Shown here in pieces: positions 1 to 8,007 of a DNA stretch of 38,082 nucleotides. Each line of letters starts with the position of its first letter. Positions within the stretch are counted from its first letter, which is position 1. Location of the stretch: positions 1 to 38,082 of the forward strand of contig NZ_BMEV01000031.1 of NCBI RefSeq assembly GCF_014637175.1, in the 5' to 3' direction. This stretch comes from Compostibacillus humi (GTDB lineage: Bacteria > Bacillota > Bacilli > Bacillales > Amphibacillaceae). A program made the position numbers and the translations under genes. The notes beneath the pieces were generated by a model, which was not told where the DNA came from, searched no databases, and saw only the letters and a program-made list of their open reading frames with translations.

Positions 1-97
1 CCAAAATATACTAATTTAGCTGTTTAATATAACCATATTATCCCATATTTCGTATATTTTGGGGTATACTTTGTAGAAAATTATCACGAAGAATTTT

Positions 98-433
98 TAC
101 TCTTCAGCGCTGTAAATTGTCAAATAATGGGGTTCTCTTTCTTCTGATACAGGTGAATTTATCTTTAGGGAATTCGATGAGAAAATCGGATTCTCTAAAA
201 TCTTGGCTCGACATCTACATTTGAAAGACGATAGAAAATACCATGTTCATTCGAATGAAAATTTACTCCGTCAAAAGATTTATCAAATCATTGCTAGTTA
301 TGCTGAAGATGACAGTGCTGACGAATTGACGAATGATCCTGTCTTCACACAAATTATCGGGACCGACGCCTTAGCTTCTCAACCAAGTTTTTTGGGGTTT
401 ATGGACCATCAAAAGAAGATTGGATTCACTTAG
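98..433 (+). pseudogene. Decayed IS1380-family transposase, N-terminal fragment
   Basis: The frame reads SSDTGEF, then FREFDEKIGFSK, ARHLHLKDDRKYHVHS and IGTDALASQPS, which I recognise as the conserved N-terminal part of IS1380-family transposases. The same frame upstream is broken by TAA at 113-115 and 125-127, and after the SQPS segment (about 390) the family sequence is lost and the frame stops at 431-433. A full transposase has well over 400 residues, so only about a quarter survives and the element cannot be active. It marks a past insertion upstream of the dapA terminator. Family assignment is from memory of the motif; confidence is good that it is a transposase relic. Confidence 0.75.
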
Positions 434-487
434 GTGTGGAAAATCCACCACAATATTATTTGGACAAGTTCGTTAGTAATACGAAGC

Positions 488-600
488 GGGGCTGTCCAGA
501 AAGTCGTATTTCGACTTCTGAAAGCCCTCTTTTCATGTTTCAAAGTCTTATATTCTTGTGTACCGCCTCTTTAGGAATTTTTACTTTTCGGACAGCCTCT
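488..600. mobile_element. MITE-like element, copy 1
   Basis: A segment of about 113 bp bounded by imperfect terminal inverted repeats: the left end reads GGGGCTGTCCAGAAAGT and the right end, read inward on the other strand, AGAGGCTGTCCGAAAAGT. It has no coding capacity. A near-identical copy lies in opposite orientation at 7827-7947. The GGGGCTGTCC end resembles IS1182-type termini seen in Firmicutes, so it may be mobilised in trans by such an element (inference). No clear target-site duplication is visible. Confidence 0.7.
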
Positions 601-695
601 TAATTTTGACTTAATATCAACATTAAAGTTTAACAGAGCCAAAAGATAAAAGGAGAAGTTGGACTTTATCTGTTTCTTAATATTTTTCCAAAAAG

Positions 696-737
696 AATTT
701 ACGCCCCCGCTTCGCAAATATCCGCGATGCAGGGGCT
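696..737 (-). terminator. Terminator downstream of dapA
   Basis: On the minus strand GCCCCTGCATCGCG and TGCGAAGCGGGGGC can pair with one mismatch around a short AT-rich loop, followed by a moderately T-rich stretch. It lies about 20 bases after the dapA stop codon. Confidence 0.6.
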
Positions 738-757
738 TTTATACTTCATAGGCCCTT

Positions 758-1639
758 TTATTTTTGCGAATTATACTCCTCGATGACTTTGCCTAATGCT
801 GCTGCTTCCTCTTCATTTAAAGGTACTAGCGGCAAGCGGACTTTGCCGACGGAAATTCCGTTCAGTTCCAATGCTTGTTTTACAGGAGCCGGGCTAGGTG
901 CAGCGAATAATGCTTTCATGACAGGCAGAAGTTTTCTGTGCAAATTGGCTGCATATACTATATCCCCATCCAGGAAACTTTCAACCATCTGCTTCATTTC
1001 GTTCCCGATAATGTGGGAAGCCACAGAAACAATACCTGTGCCGCCAATGGATAACAACGGTAAAGTGAGACTGTCATCTCCGCTGTAAACGGTAAAGCTG
1101 TCCGGCGTTTCTTCTATAATCTTCGCAGCAGCATCTAAATCACCGCTTGCTTCCTTGACGGAAACGATGTTTTCAATTTGTGCCAGGCGAATAATCGTTT
1201 CCGGCAGCATATTTACCGAGGCTCTTCCCGGAATGTTATAAAGCATAATTGGCAGTGTCGTGCTTTCTGCAATTGCTTTAAAATGCTGATACAGCCCCTC
1301 TTGGGAAGGCTTATTGTAATAAGGTGTTACTAGCATAATTCCATCTGCTCCGATGGTTTCTGCTTCCTTCGTTAATTCGATGGATTCTTCGGTATTGTTG
1401 GAGCCGGTTCCAGCAATAATCGGAACCCTTCCCGCTGCTGTTTCTAGGACGAGTTTAAACAGCTCCAATTTTTCCTGGCGGGTTAATGTCGGGGATTCTC
1501 CCGTTGTTCCGGCAACAACTATCCCATCCGTGCCGTTTTCGATTAAATAATTTACTAGTGTTTTCGTTTTTTCTGCGTCCAATCGCAATTGATCGTCAAA
1601 TGGTGTTACCATCGCCGTTAATACTCGGCCAAAATTCAT
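758..1639 (-). CDS. dapA: 4-hydroxy-tetrahydrodipicolinate synthase
   Basis: DapA condenses pyruvate with aspartate-semialdehyde, the first committed step of lysine and diaminopimelate synthesis, which also supplies dipicolinate for spores. The 293-residue protein has the family length and TIM-barrel motifs: GTTGES at 45-50, PYYNKPSQ near 106-113, the active-site tyrosine Y134 in the MLYN motif and the Schiff-base lysine K162 in SVKEAS. The ATG at 1639 follows an AAGGGCGTG ribosome-binding site. It is a single-gene unit preceded by a lysine riboswitch and terminator, so expression should fall when lysine is abundant. In B. subtilis dapA sits in the asd-dapG operon; this stand-alone riboswitch-controlled copy could be a second dapA, which cannot be decided from this window. 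Confidence 0.95.
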   Translation of the reverse strand: MNFGRVLTAMVTPFDDQLRLDAEKTKTLVNYLIENGTDGIVVAGTTGESPTLTRQEKLELFKLVLETAAGRVPIIAGTGSNNTEESIELTKEAETIGADGIMLVTPYYNKPSQEGLYQHFKAIAESTTLPIMLYNIPGRASVNMLPETIIRLAQIENIVSVKEASGDLDAAAKIIEETPDSFTVYSGDDSLTLPLLSIGGTGIVSVASHIIGNEMKQMVESFLDGDIVYAANLHRKLLPVMKALFAAPSPAPVKQALELNGISVGKVRLPLVPLNEEEAAALGKVIEEYNSQK

Positions 1640-1696
1640 ATCGTCACGCCCTTTTTAAAAAATTATTTAAGGCAAAATAGAGGTTTGCTAGATTCA

Positions 1697-1730
1697 GAAA
1701 AAAAGCAACAACGAGAGCGCCCGTTGTTGC
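1697..1730 (-). terminator. Expression-platform terminator of the lysine riboswitch
   Basis: On the minus strand the perfect stem GCAACAACG/CGTTGTTGC (1730-1705) is followed by seven T. It sits between the aptamer and dapA, where ligand-dependent premature termination would occur. Confidence 0.85.
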
Positions 1731-1755
1731 GTAAGAACATATTAAGTCCTGTACA

Positions 1756-1930
1756 CGATAGCACTCCATATAGATAGACCTATATGGCAGTTCTGCATTT
1801 ATTCAATACAGAACCAGCTTCGGGATAGTGAGATTCCGTCCGCTTCGGCAAATTCCCCTTTCCTTATGCTTCTTCAGGGCTCACTCCCCTCCGCATAAGT
1901 ACTGATGGTCTTTGCAACCTCTATCTTTCC
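1756..1930 (-). promoter_or_regulatory. Lysine riboswitch (L box) aptamer
   Basis: Read on the minus strand the leader begins with GATAGAGGTTGC followed by AAGACCATCAGTA, then GGAGGGGAGTGAGCC, TTTGCCGAAGCGGA, GAAGCTGGTTCTG and closes with GTGCTATC. These are the conserved blocks of the lysine riboswitch core, and the first and last blocks can pair as helix P1 (GATAG with CTATC). A terminator follows directly and then dapA, the expected class of target gene. Confidence 0.92.
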
Positions 1931-1960
1931 TATGAATAAATATATGAACCTATCACCTAT

Positions 1961-1989
1961 ACTGTATCAAATCAGCCACAATAATACAA
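1961..1989 (-). promoter_or_regulatory. Probable sigma-A promoter of the riboswitch-dapA unit
   Basis: Minus strand TTGTAT (1989-1984), a 17-base spacer and TACAGT (1966-1961). The predicted start is about 25 bases before the first riboswitch helix. Confidence 0.55.
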
Positions 1990-2030
1990 GGGTGCCGCCG
2001 GTTCCAGAGACTTGTCAAATATTGTCATAA

Positions 2031-2168
2031 ATGCCATCTGTACCAGGTTCTCACCGTAATTTGTCGAAATATATGATTGGAGATATGGATGCAGGCATCA
2101 TTGATGCATATTTCGTAACTCGAAATATTATACTGGAATATATCCCGGATAATGATTATAATAATTAA
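2031..2168 (+). other. Uninterpreted 45-codon open frame in the dapA-ABC exporter gap
   Basis: The gap 1990-2300 holds one open frame of 45 codons from an ATG at 2031, with the segment KYMIGDMDAGIIDAYF. No ribosome-binding site precedes it and I do not recognise the product. It could be a relic of a lost gene or chance. Nothing else supported is seen in this stretch. Confidence 0.2.
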
Positions 2169-2304
2169 AAAATTGTTATATTTCCGTATTAAGAGCATAT
2201 ACTATTATTTGGATGAAAAAATTGGCCCAATTAATTTGCGGACGGATATACTGGCTATACCCAATATTAGCCTATGAATATAATGCCTGATTGGTTCATT
2301 CCAA

Positions 2305-2334
2305 TTGCAATAATCGTTTATTGTTCACTATAAT
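2305..2334 (+). promoter_or_regulatory. Probable sigma-A promoter of the ABC exporter operon
   Basis: TTGCAA at 2305-2310, an 18-base spacer and a perfect TATAAT at 2329-2334. The predicted start near 2341 lies just before the leader hairpin. Confidence 0.6.
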
Positions 2335-2351
2335 TGCTATGATTTGCAGAA

Positions 2352-2397
2352 AAGGGAGCTCGTTTATTAAAACAGCTTCCCTTCATTTTTCTTTTTA
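2352..2397 (+). terminator. Terminator-like hairpin in the leader of the ABC exporter operon
   Basis: AAGGGAGCT at 2352-2360 can pair with AGCTTCCCTT at 2374-2383 with one bulged base, followed by CATTTTTCTTTTT. It lies between the promoter and the first gene, so it would act as an attenuator rather than as the end of an upstream gene. No convincing leader peptide is visible. Confidence 0.55.
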
Positions 2398-2410
2398 GTG
2401 GAGGGGTATT

Positions 2411-4141
2411 GTGAAACTTGTTTTATCTTTTTTAAAACCATACAGACTCCCTGCCTTATTGGCCATCGCATTAATGTTAACCGAGCTCGCCATTGAACTG
2501 CTGCTTCCCTATTTTCTCGGCGTAATGATCAATGAAGGAGTTATGAATCAAGATATGGCCGGGATAACAAAATGGGGAAGCATTATGCTCGGACTGGCGT
2601 TATTTTCCTTTGTCGTCGGAATATTAAATTCCTTCTATTCCTCCCACGTCAGCTTTTCCTTTGGTTATGATTTGCGCGAGAGACTTTTCGCCAAAATTCA
2701 GGAGTTTTCATTCAGCCAACTGAGCCAATATCCGACGTCCGCCTTAGTTACCCGCTTCACCAATGATATCCGGCAAATTCAAAATACCGTGTTTATTGCC
2801 CTTCGCATTATGTCGAAGGCACCGCTCCTTGCTTTAGGCGGAGTGGTCATGGCCTTTATCGTTAATGCGAAACTCGCTCTTATTTTTCTTATTAGTGTAC
2901 CGCTGCTCATCCTATTCTTATTATTCATACTGAAATTTGCCAGCCGAATGTTTTCAAAAGTACAGAAAAATGTCGACCATGTTAACCGGGTCATGCAGGA
3001 AAACTTGGCAGGAATGCAGCTGATTAAAGCTTTTATGCGCCGGGATTTTGAAGAAGACCGGTTTGAAGAGGCGAATATAAACTTAGCCCAATCGACGAAA
3101 ACGACTTTCCGTTTTGTCGAAGCATCTACCCCGGTTCTATTTTTCGTCATGAATATGAGCTTAGTATCGATTCTCTGGTTCGGAAATGCCCAGATTATTG
3201 CTGGAAGCACAAATGTCGGTGAGGTCGTCGCCATTGTCAACTATGCCCTGCGGGTATCGATGGCTATCTCCATGTTTTCCTTTATCATTCTCGCCCTCTC
3301 CCGCACGAAAGCGTCGGCGGAACGGGTTCAGGAAATACTGGAACTTCCGATTGAACAAGACGAGAAAATTGCTGCGGAAAGGCAGCCAGCGATTGCCGAA
3401 GGAAAAGTAACTTTTGAAAATGTATCTTTCCGATATCCTTCTTCGGAAAAGACGGTTTTAAATAATATTTCTTTCACCCTTGAACCTGGAGAAAAATTAG
3501 CGGTGATCGGGGCAACCGGTTCGGGGAAGACATCCTTATTCCAGTTAATTCCCCGGTTGTACGAACCGGACGATGGCACGATTTTGATTGATGATGAACC
3601 GATCAATTGCTACGATATTGACCACCTGAGAAAAAGCATCGGTTATGTACCCCAAAGTCCCCTCCTTTTTACTGGAACAATCGGAGAAAATATTAAATGG
3701 GGCAAAGAAGGAGCAACCGACGATGAATTAGTGAAGGCTGCAAAGGATGCGCAAATTCACGAAACGATTATGGATCTTCCCGGCCAGTATAAAACTAAGG
3801 TCGGCCAAAAAGGGGTCAATCTTTCCGGCGGCCAGAAGCAACGGATTTCCATTGCGAGAGCCCTTATTCGTAAACCGAAAATATTGATGCTCGATGACAG
3901 CACTTCTGCATTGGATTTGGCTACGGAAGCTCGATTGTTGGAACGCATCCAAACGTATCGCTGCACGACATTGATTATTACGCAAAAAGTCTCCACCGCA
4001 AAAACATGTGACAAAATTTTGCTTATCGATGAAGGAAAAATACTTGCCATTGGCACCCATGAAGTGCTGCTGCAGCAATCCAGCCTGTATCAGCAAATCG
4101 TTCAATCCCAATTCGGAAAGGAGTATGCCCATGTCCATTAA
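2411..4141 (+). CDS. yfiB: ABC exporter half-transporter, YfiB type (degenerate-site subunit)
   Basis: A 576-residue half-transporter with six membrane segments over about residues 10-300 and one ATPase domain. Walker A GATGSGKTS is at 367-375 and signature LSGGQ at 471-475. Walker B ends LDDSTS, with Asp496 where the catalytic Glu is expected, and the switch His is Gln525 (ITQKV). This subunit would therefore contribute the non-hydrolytic site of a heterodimeric exporter. The TELAIEL, SSALVTRFTND-like and GEVVAIVNYA segments resemble B. subtilis YfiB as I recall it. GTG start at 2411 behind GGAGGGG. Its stop overlaps the next gene by 11 bases, implying co-translation. The substrate is unknown; multidrug export is inferred. 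Confidence 0.85.
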   Translation: MKLVLSFLKPYRLPALLAIALMLTELAIELLLPYFLGVMINEGVMNQDMAGITKWGSIMLGLALFSFVVGILNSFYSSHVSFSFGYDLRERLFAKIQEFSFSQLSQYPTSALVTRFTNDIRQIQNTVFIALRIMSKAPLLALGGVVMAFIVNAKLALIFLISVPLLILFLLFILKFASRMFSKVQKNVDHVNRVMQENLAGMQLIKAFMRRDFEEDRFEEANINLAQSTKTTFRFVEASTPVLFFVMNMSLVSILWFGNAQIIAGSTNVGEVVAIVNYALRVSMAISMFSFIILALSRTKASAERVQEILELPIEQDEKIAAERQPAIAEGKVTFENVSFRYPSSEKTVLNNISFTLEPGEKLAVIGATGSGKTSLFQLIPRLYEPDDGTILIDDEPINCYDIDHLRKSIGYVPQSPLLFTGTIGENIKWGKEGATDDELVKAAKDAQIHETIMDLPGQYKTKVGQKGVNLSGGQKQRISIARALIRKPKILMLDDSTSALDLATEARLLERIQTYRCTTLIITQKVSTAKTCDKILLIDEGKILAIGTHEVLLQQSSLYQQIVQSQFGKEYAHVH

Positions 4142-5957
4142 ATCATTGAAAGCGCCATTTCAATATCCAAAAATCTCCTTGGACAAGGAAAAAGGATTGG
4201 AACAAAAGCGGGCGAAAAATATGGCTGGCACGCTAAAGCGGATATGGTCCTATTTAGCAAGGGAAAAGGGCAAACTCTCTTTAGTGCTTGTCATGGTATT
4301 TGCAACGTCTGCACTCAGCCTCCTCGGTCCGTATTTGGTCGGGATGGCAATCGACAACTACATCGTGACAAGGGAAATCAGCGGATTAGGCATGCTGTTA
4401 ATCTGGCTTATCGGCATTTATATTTTCCATTCAGCAGCGATGTTTTTGCAAAACTATTGGATGATCGGCATTGCCCAAAATACGGTGCAAGATATGCGGT
4501 CCGAATTGTTTCGCCAGTTCCACCGTCTTCCTATTTCCTACTTTGATAAGCGGCAGCACGGAGAACTAATGAGCCGGCTGACAAACGATATTGACAATGT
4601 GAATATCGTCTTAAACTCATCGGTAATCCAAATTTTCTCCAGTATGTTAACCCTTGTCGGAACGGTCGTCATTATGATTTCTTTAAGTCCGATTTTAACG
4701 GCGATTACGATGTCCATCATTCCTTTGATGTATTTAGCGATGCGCTGGATTACGAGAAGGACGGGCAAACTGTATAAAATGCAGCAGCGGGATATCGGGG
4801 AAGTTAACGGCTATGTGGAAGAAATTGTCTCAGGGCAGCACGTCGTGAAAACCTATTCTCAAGAGGAACTGGTTAAGAAGGAATTTGCCGAACGAAACGA
4901 ATCATTAAAGGTCACCGGGTTTTGGGCACAAACGATTGCCGGCTTTACACCGAAGGTGATGAACACCTTAAACTTTCTCGGTTTCGCTCTAATTGCCTTT
5001 TTTGGCGGATGGCTGGCAATCCGGTATCAGGCGGTAACAGTCGGAGTAATTGTTATATTCACCGAATATGCAAGGCAATTTACTAGACCGCTAAACGAAT
5101 TATCCAACCAGTTTAACATGCTTCTCTCGGCCATTGCCGGTGCAGAACGGGTATTTCATGTGTTGGATGAAGAGGAAGAAGAGACGGATGAAACAGAAGC
5201 ACAGGAAATTGCTGAACCAAAGGGACATGTCATATTTGACGATGTCACCTTTGCCTATGAAGAAAGCCCGATATTAAAAAATATCAGTTTTGAAGCAAAA
5301 CCAGGAGAAACGATTGCTTTCATCGGCCATACCGGTGCCGGAAAAACGACGATTATTAACTTAATTTCCCGGTTTTACAATTACGATACCGGAAAGATTA
5401 TGTTGGACGGTATCGAGCTAAAAACAATTAAAAGGGGCAGTCTCCGAAAACATATGGCCTTCGTTCTTCAGGATTCCTTGCTTTTTCAAGGGACCATCCG
5501 GGAAAATATCCGCTACGGCAGACTGGAAGCGACCGATGAAGAAGTCATCCAGGCGGCAAAAGATGCCAATGCCCATGATTTTATCATGAAACTTCCAGAC
5601 GGCTATGACACCGTTTTAGACCAGGACGGCAGCGGAATCAGCCAGGGACAAAAACAGCTGTTAACGATTGCGAGAGCTCTCCTTGCCCAGCCGGCCATTT
5701 TAATTTTGGATGAAGCAACGAGCAATATCGATACGATTACCGAATTAAAAATTCAAGAGGCATTAAAACGGCTGATGAAAGGAAGAACGAGCTTTGTCAT
5801 TGCCCACCGGCTGAATACCATTCAAGAAGCGGACCGAATCATCATGCTCGAACACGGGAAAATCCTCGAACAGGGCAGTCACGACACATTAATTGCGAAA
5901 AAAGGCCATTATTATCATCTGTATAAAAGCCTGCTTCTCCAAAGGGCAAACGGCTAG
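4131..5957 (+). CDS. yfiC: ABC exporter half-transporter, YfiC type (catalytic subunit)
   Basis: Partner of the preceding half-transporter, 608 residues from the ATG at 4131, chosen because AAAGGAG (4117-4123) precedes it; a longer frame from 4008 would overlap the upstream gene by 134 bases. Six membrane segments lie in about 60-340. Walker A GHTGAGKTT is near 399-407 and Walker B LDEATS has the catalytic Glu528, but the signature is degraded to ISQGQ (503-507). The degenerate signature here pairs with the degenerate Walker B of the partner, giving one dead and one live ATP site, as in heterodimeric exporters such as BmrCD. Transport of drugs or lipids is inferred. No clear terminator follows. 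Confidence 0.87.
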   Translation: MSIKSLKAPFQYPKISLDKEKGLEQKRAKNMAGTLKRIWSYLAREKGKLSLVLVMVFATSALSLLGPYLVGMAIDNYIVTREISGLGMLLIWLIGIYIFHSAAMFLQNYWMIGIAQNTVQDMRSELFRQFHRLPISYFDKRQHGELMSRLTNDIDNVNIVLNSSVIQIFSSMLTLVGTVVIMISLSPILTAITMSIIPLMYLAMRWITRRTGKLYKMQQRDIGEVNGYVEEIVSGQHVVKTYSQEELVKKEFAERNESLKVTGFWAQTIAGFTPKVMNTLNFLGFALIAFFGGWLAIRYQAVTVGVIVIFTEYARQFTRPLNELSNQFNMLLSAIAGAERVFHVLDEEEEETDETEAQEIAEPKGHVIFDDVTFAYEESPILKNISFEAKPGETIAFIGHTGAGKTTIINLISRFYNYDTGKIMLDGIELKTIKRGSLRKHMAFVLQDSLLFQGTIRENIRYGRLEATDEEVIQAAKDANAHDFIMKLPDGYDTVLDQDGSGISQGQKQLLTIARALLAQPAILILDEATSNIDTITELKIQEALKRLMKGRTSFVIAHRLNTIQEADRIIMLEHGKILEQGSHDTLIAKKGHYYHLYKSLLLQRANG

Positions 5958-6021
5958 ATAGAATCTTCTGTCAACTTATGTTACACTGGGAAAGATTAAG
6001 TAATGCGAAGGTGGATTGAAT

Positions 6022-6750
6022 ATGGCAAGAAAAGGAACGATGTTAAAACGGGAGATTAAGAGCAAATTTTTGCAAGAAACGAAAGAAGTGAAAATTTATT
6101 TGCCGGAAGCCTTCTCCCCTTTAAATAAATATCAGATTTGCATCATGCAAGACGGGGATGACTTTTTCCAAATGGGGAAAGTGGCTACCTTCAGCGATCA
6201 GCTGCATGACGATTACGAAATTGAAAATACGGTGTTTGTCGGGATTCATTATAAAAACCGCTACGATCGCCGAATAAAATACCATCCGCATGGCGAACAG
6301 CATGAGGCGTATACATCGTTTATCGTAAGAGAAGTACTGCCGATGCTGGATGATATCATTCCTTCCGTACAATTAGGGCAAGGGCGGGCGCTGATGGGAG
6401 ATTCCCTCGCCGGAACGTTTGCCTTAGTAACCGCATTAAAATACCCGAACACTTTTGGCAAAGTAATCATGCATTCGCCATACGTGGATGATGCTCTTCT
6501 TGATATCGTGCAAGGAGTAGAAGTGCCGTTATCTTCATTGGATATTTATCATACGATTGGCTTAAAAGAAGATGCCGCCGTACTTTCAGACGGAAAAGCA
6601 GAGGATTTACTGACGCCAAATCGGAAGCTAAAACAGCTGCTCCAGGAAAAGGGAGCAAATTTAACTTACTATGAAATCGAAGGCGGCAACCATACTTGGA
6701 AGTATTGGCAGGAAGATATGCCTAGGGCACTTATGACCATGTTTTCTTAA
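6022..6750 (+). CDS. yjcH: Putative alpha/beta-hydrolase esterase, YjcH family
   Basis: A 242-residue cytoplasmic protein of the esterase D / enterochelin-esterase-like fold. The nucleophile elbow GDSLAG places Ser128, and GGNHTW near the end supplies His224; the acid is probably Asp184 or Asp190. Early MQDGDDFF (42-49) matches the oxyanion-side segment typical of these esterases. ATG at 6022 is preferred over TTG at 6016 because GAAGGTGG ends seven bases before it. The gene sits next to yjcG and yjcF as in B. subtilis. The natural substrate is unknown. A TGTTACACT extended -10 lies about 40 bases upstream. Confidence 0.85.
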   Translation: MARKGTMLKREIKSKFLQETKEVKIYLPEAFSPLNKYQICIMQDGDDFFQMGKVATFSDQLHDDYEIENTVFVGIHYKNRYDRRIKYHPHGEQHEAYTSFIVREVLPMLDDIIPSVQLGQGRALMGDSLAGTFALVTALKYPNTFGKVIMHSPYVDDALLDIVQGVEVPLSSLDIYHTIGLKEDAAVLSDGKAEDLLTPNRKLKQLLQEKGANLTYYEIEGGNHTWKYWQEDMPRALMTMFS

Positions 6751-6798
6751 AGATTCTTTACAAATGAAAAGACATAAGCCCTTTTAACGTTTATATGC

Positions 6799-6804
6799 TA
6801 TAAT
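6799..6804 (+). promoter_or_regulatory. Extended -10 promoter upstream of yjcG
   Basis: TGCTATAAT (extended -10, TATAAT at 6799-6804) with a poor -35. It lies 75 bases before yjcG and would transcribe yjcG-yjcF. Confidence 0.5.
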
Positions 6805-6878
6805 GGAAAAAATTAAAAACAAATCGTGCAAATACTCGATATAAACGGATACATAAAACTTTTAAAGGAGGAGATTTT

Positions 6879-7397
6879 ATGAAATACGGTATCGTGATTT
6901 TCCCGCCAAAATATATTCAGGATGAAGCAAATTCCTATCGTAAGCGATATGATCCGAAATACAGCCTGATTCCTCCCCATATTACGTTAAAAGAAGCTTT
7001 TGACATGGATGAAAAGGAAATGGACAAATTAATTCCAGAGCTGAAACGGATCGCTAATGCCACAAATCCATTTTCCATCGAAATTCGTAAAGTAAGCACC
7101 TTTTTCCCGGTAACGAATACGATTTATTTTAAAGTGGAACCTAATGATGAATTGATGAATTTGCAAAAGCAATTCCATGAAGGAAAATTTGAAAACAATA
7201 TGAGCCATCCGTTCGTCCCGCATATTACGATTGCGCAAAATTTACGGGACGACGAATATTCGGATGTATTTGGAACGTTAAAAATGAATCAGTTTAATTT
7301 CGAAGCAACCATTGACCGCTTCCAGCTTCTCTACCAGTTAGAGAACCAATCTTGGACGGTTTATGAAACTTTTGTATTTGGGAAGGAAATTGTATGA
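6879..7397 (+). CDS. yjcG: 2H phosphoesterase (2'-5' RNA ligase-like), YjcG
   Basis: A 172-residue protein with the two HxT motifs that define 2H phosphoesterases: HIT at 34-36 and HIT at 115-117, each in a hydrophobic strand context. The family hydrolyses or ligates 2'-5' or cyclic phosphodiesters in RNA or nucleotides; the substrate of YjcG is not established to my knowledge. Length and neighbours agree with B. subtilis YjcG. A strong AAAGGAGGAG site precedes the ATG. The stop codon overlaps the ATG of yjcF (ATGA), so the two are translationally coupled. Confidence 0.9.
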   Translation: MKYGIVIFPPKYIQDEANSYRKRYDPKYSLIPPHITLKEAFDMDEKEMDKLIPELKRIANATNPFSIEIRKVSTFFPVTNTIYFKVEPNDELMNLQKQFHEGKFENNMSHPFVPHITIAQNLRDDEYSDVFGTLKMNQFNFEATIDRFQLLYQLENQSWTVYETFVFGKEIV

Positions 7398-7819
7398 TCG
7401 TAAAAAAAGTGGAAACAAAAGCAGAATTAGACCAGGCTTATACGGTTCGAACGATTGTCTTCGTTCAAGAACAGAACGTACCAGTCGATTTGGAAATTGA
7501 TGAACATGATGAAACGGCCATTCATTTTATCGGTTTGCTGAATGGCGAAGCGATTGCCGCGAGCCGATTGCGGTTTGTCGATGATTACGGCAAATTGGAA
7601 CGGATTTGTATCCTAAAGGAACATCGGGGAAAGTCCTACGGCAAAAAACTGATTGCCAAAATGGAAGAAGTAATTAAAGAAGAGGGATACTCCAAAGCAA
7701 AGCTAAATGCCCAAACCCACGCAGAAGACTTTTACCGGAAATTGGGCTATATGACCATTTCTGATGAATTTATTGATGCAGGAATTCCCCATGTGACAAT
7801 GATAAAAGAACTTTCCTGA
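7394..7819 (+). CDS. yjcF: GNAT-family N-acetyltransferase, YjcF
   Basis: A 141-residue single-domain GNAT protein. The acetyl-CoA binding loop is seen as the HRGKSYGKKL segment (about 77-86, the Q/RxxGxG/A type), preceded by the beta-4 strand LERICIL. The FVQEQNVP segment near 24-31 is typical of the YjcF/ElaA-like branch. The acceptor substrate is unknown. It overlaps the stop of yjcG by four bases and has no separate promoter. The gene ends only 8 bases before the MITE at 7827, so the element inserted directly behind the operon. Confidence 0.88.
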   Translation: MIVKKVETKAELDQAYTVRTIVFVQEQNVPVDLEIDEHDETAIHFIGLLNGEAIAASRLRFVDDYGKLERICILKEHRGKSYGKKLIAKMEEVIKEEGYSKAKLNAQTHAEDFYRKLGYMTISDEFIDAGIPHVTMIKELS

Positions 7820-7826
7820 CACGAAC

Positions 7827-7947
7827 GAGGGTGTCCGAAAAGTAAAAATTTCCAAAGAGGCGATAAACAAGAATATTGATATATCAAGATTTTGAAACAT
7901 GAAAAGAGGGCTTCCAGAAGTCGAAATACGACTTTCTGGACAGCCCC
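7827..7947. mobile_element. MITE-like element, copy 2 (inverted relative to copy 1)
   Basis: Reverse-complement copy of the element at 488-600, about 121 bp with a short internal insertion (TTGATATATCAA palindrome region). Its ends read GAGGGTGTCCGAAAAGT on the left and, read inward from the right, CGGGGCTGTCCAGAAAGT. It separates yjcF from the DUF421 gene and carries no open reading frame. Confidence 0.75.
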
Positions 7948-7955
7948 GTGTTTTT

Positions 7956-8002
7956 TCTCCTCCAATATTGGACAGACTAACTGTCAGATGCATTGGAGGA
8001 GA
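7956..8002 (+). promoter_or_regulatory. Hairpin sequestering the ribosome-binding site of the DUF421 gene
   Basis: TCTCCTCCAAT (7956-7966) is a perfect 11-base complement of ATTGGAGGAGA (7992-8002), which is the Shine-Dalgarno sequence of the gene starting at 8008. The loop holds a second perfect stem, GACAG/CTGTC (7971-7975, 7981-7985). If the transcript starts upstream of 7956 the site would be masked, so translation could be controlled by melting or by a ligand or factor (inference). Confidence 0.7.
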
Positions 8003-8007
8003 TTTAT

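Noticed and set aside
2339-2398. Leader peptide of 19 codons spanning the attenuator hairpin, similar in concept to BmrB
   Set aside because: Its ATG coincides with the predicted transcription start and lacks a ribosome-binding site.
4008-4130. Longer start for the second ABC subunit
   Set aside because: It overlaps the upstream ATPase domain in another frame; ATG 4131 has a proper ribosome-binding site and gives the family length.
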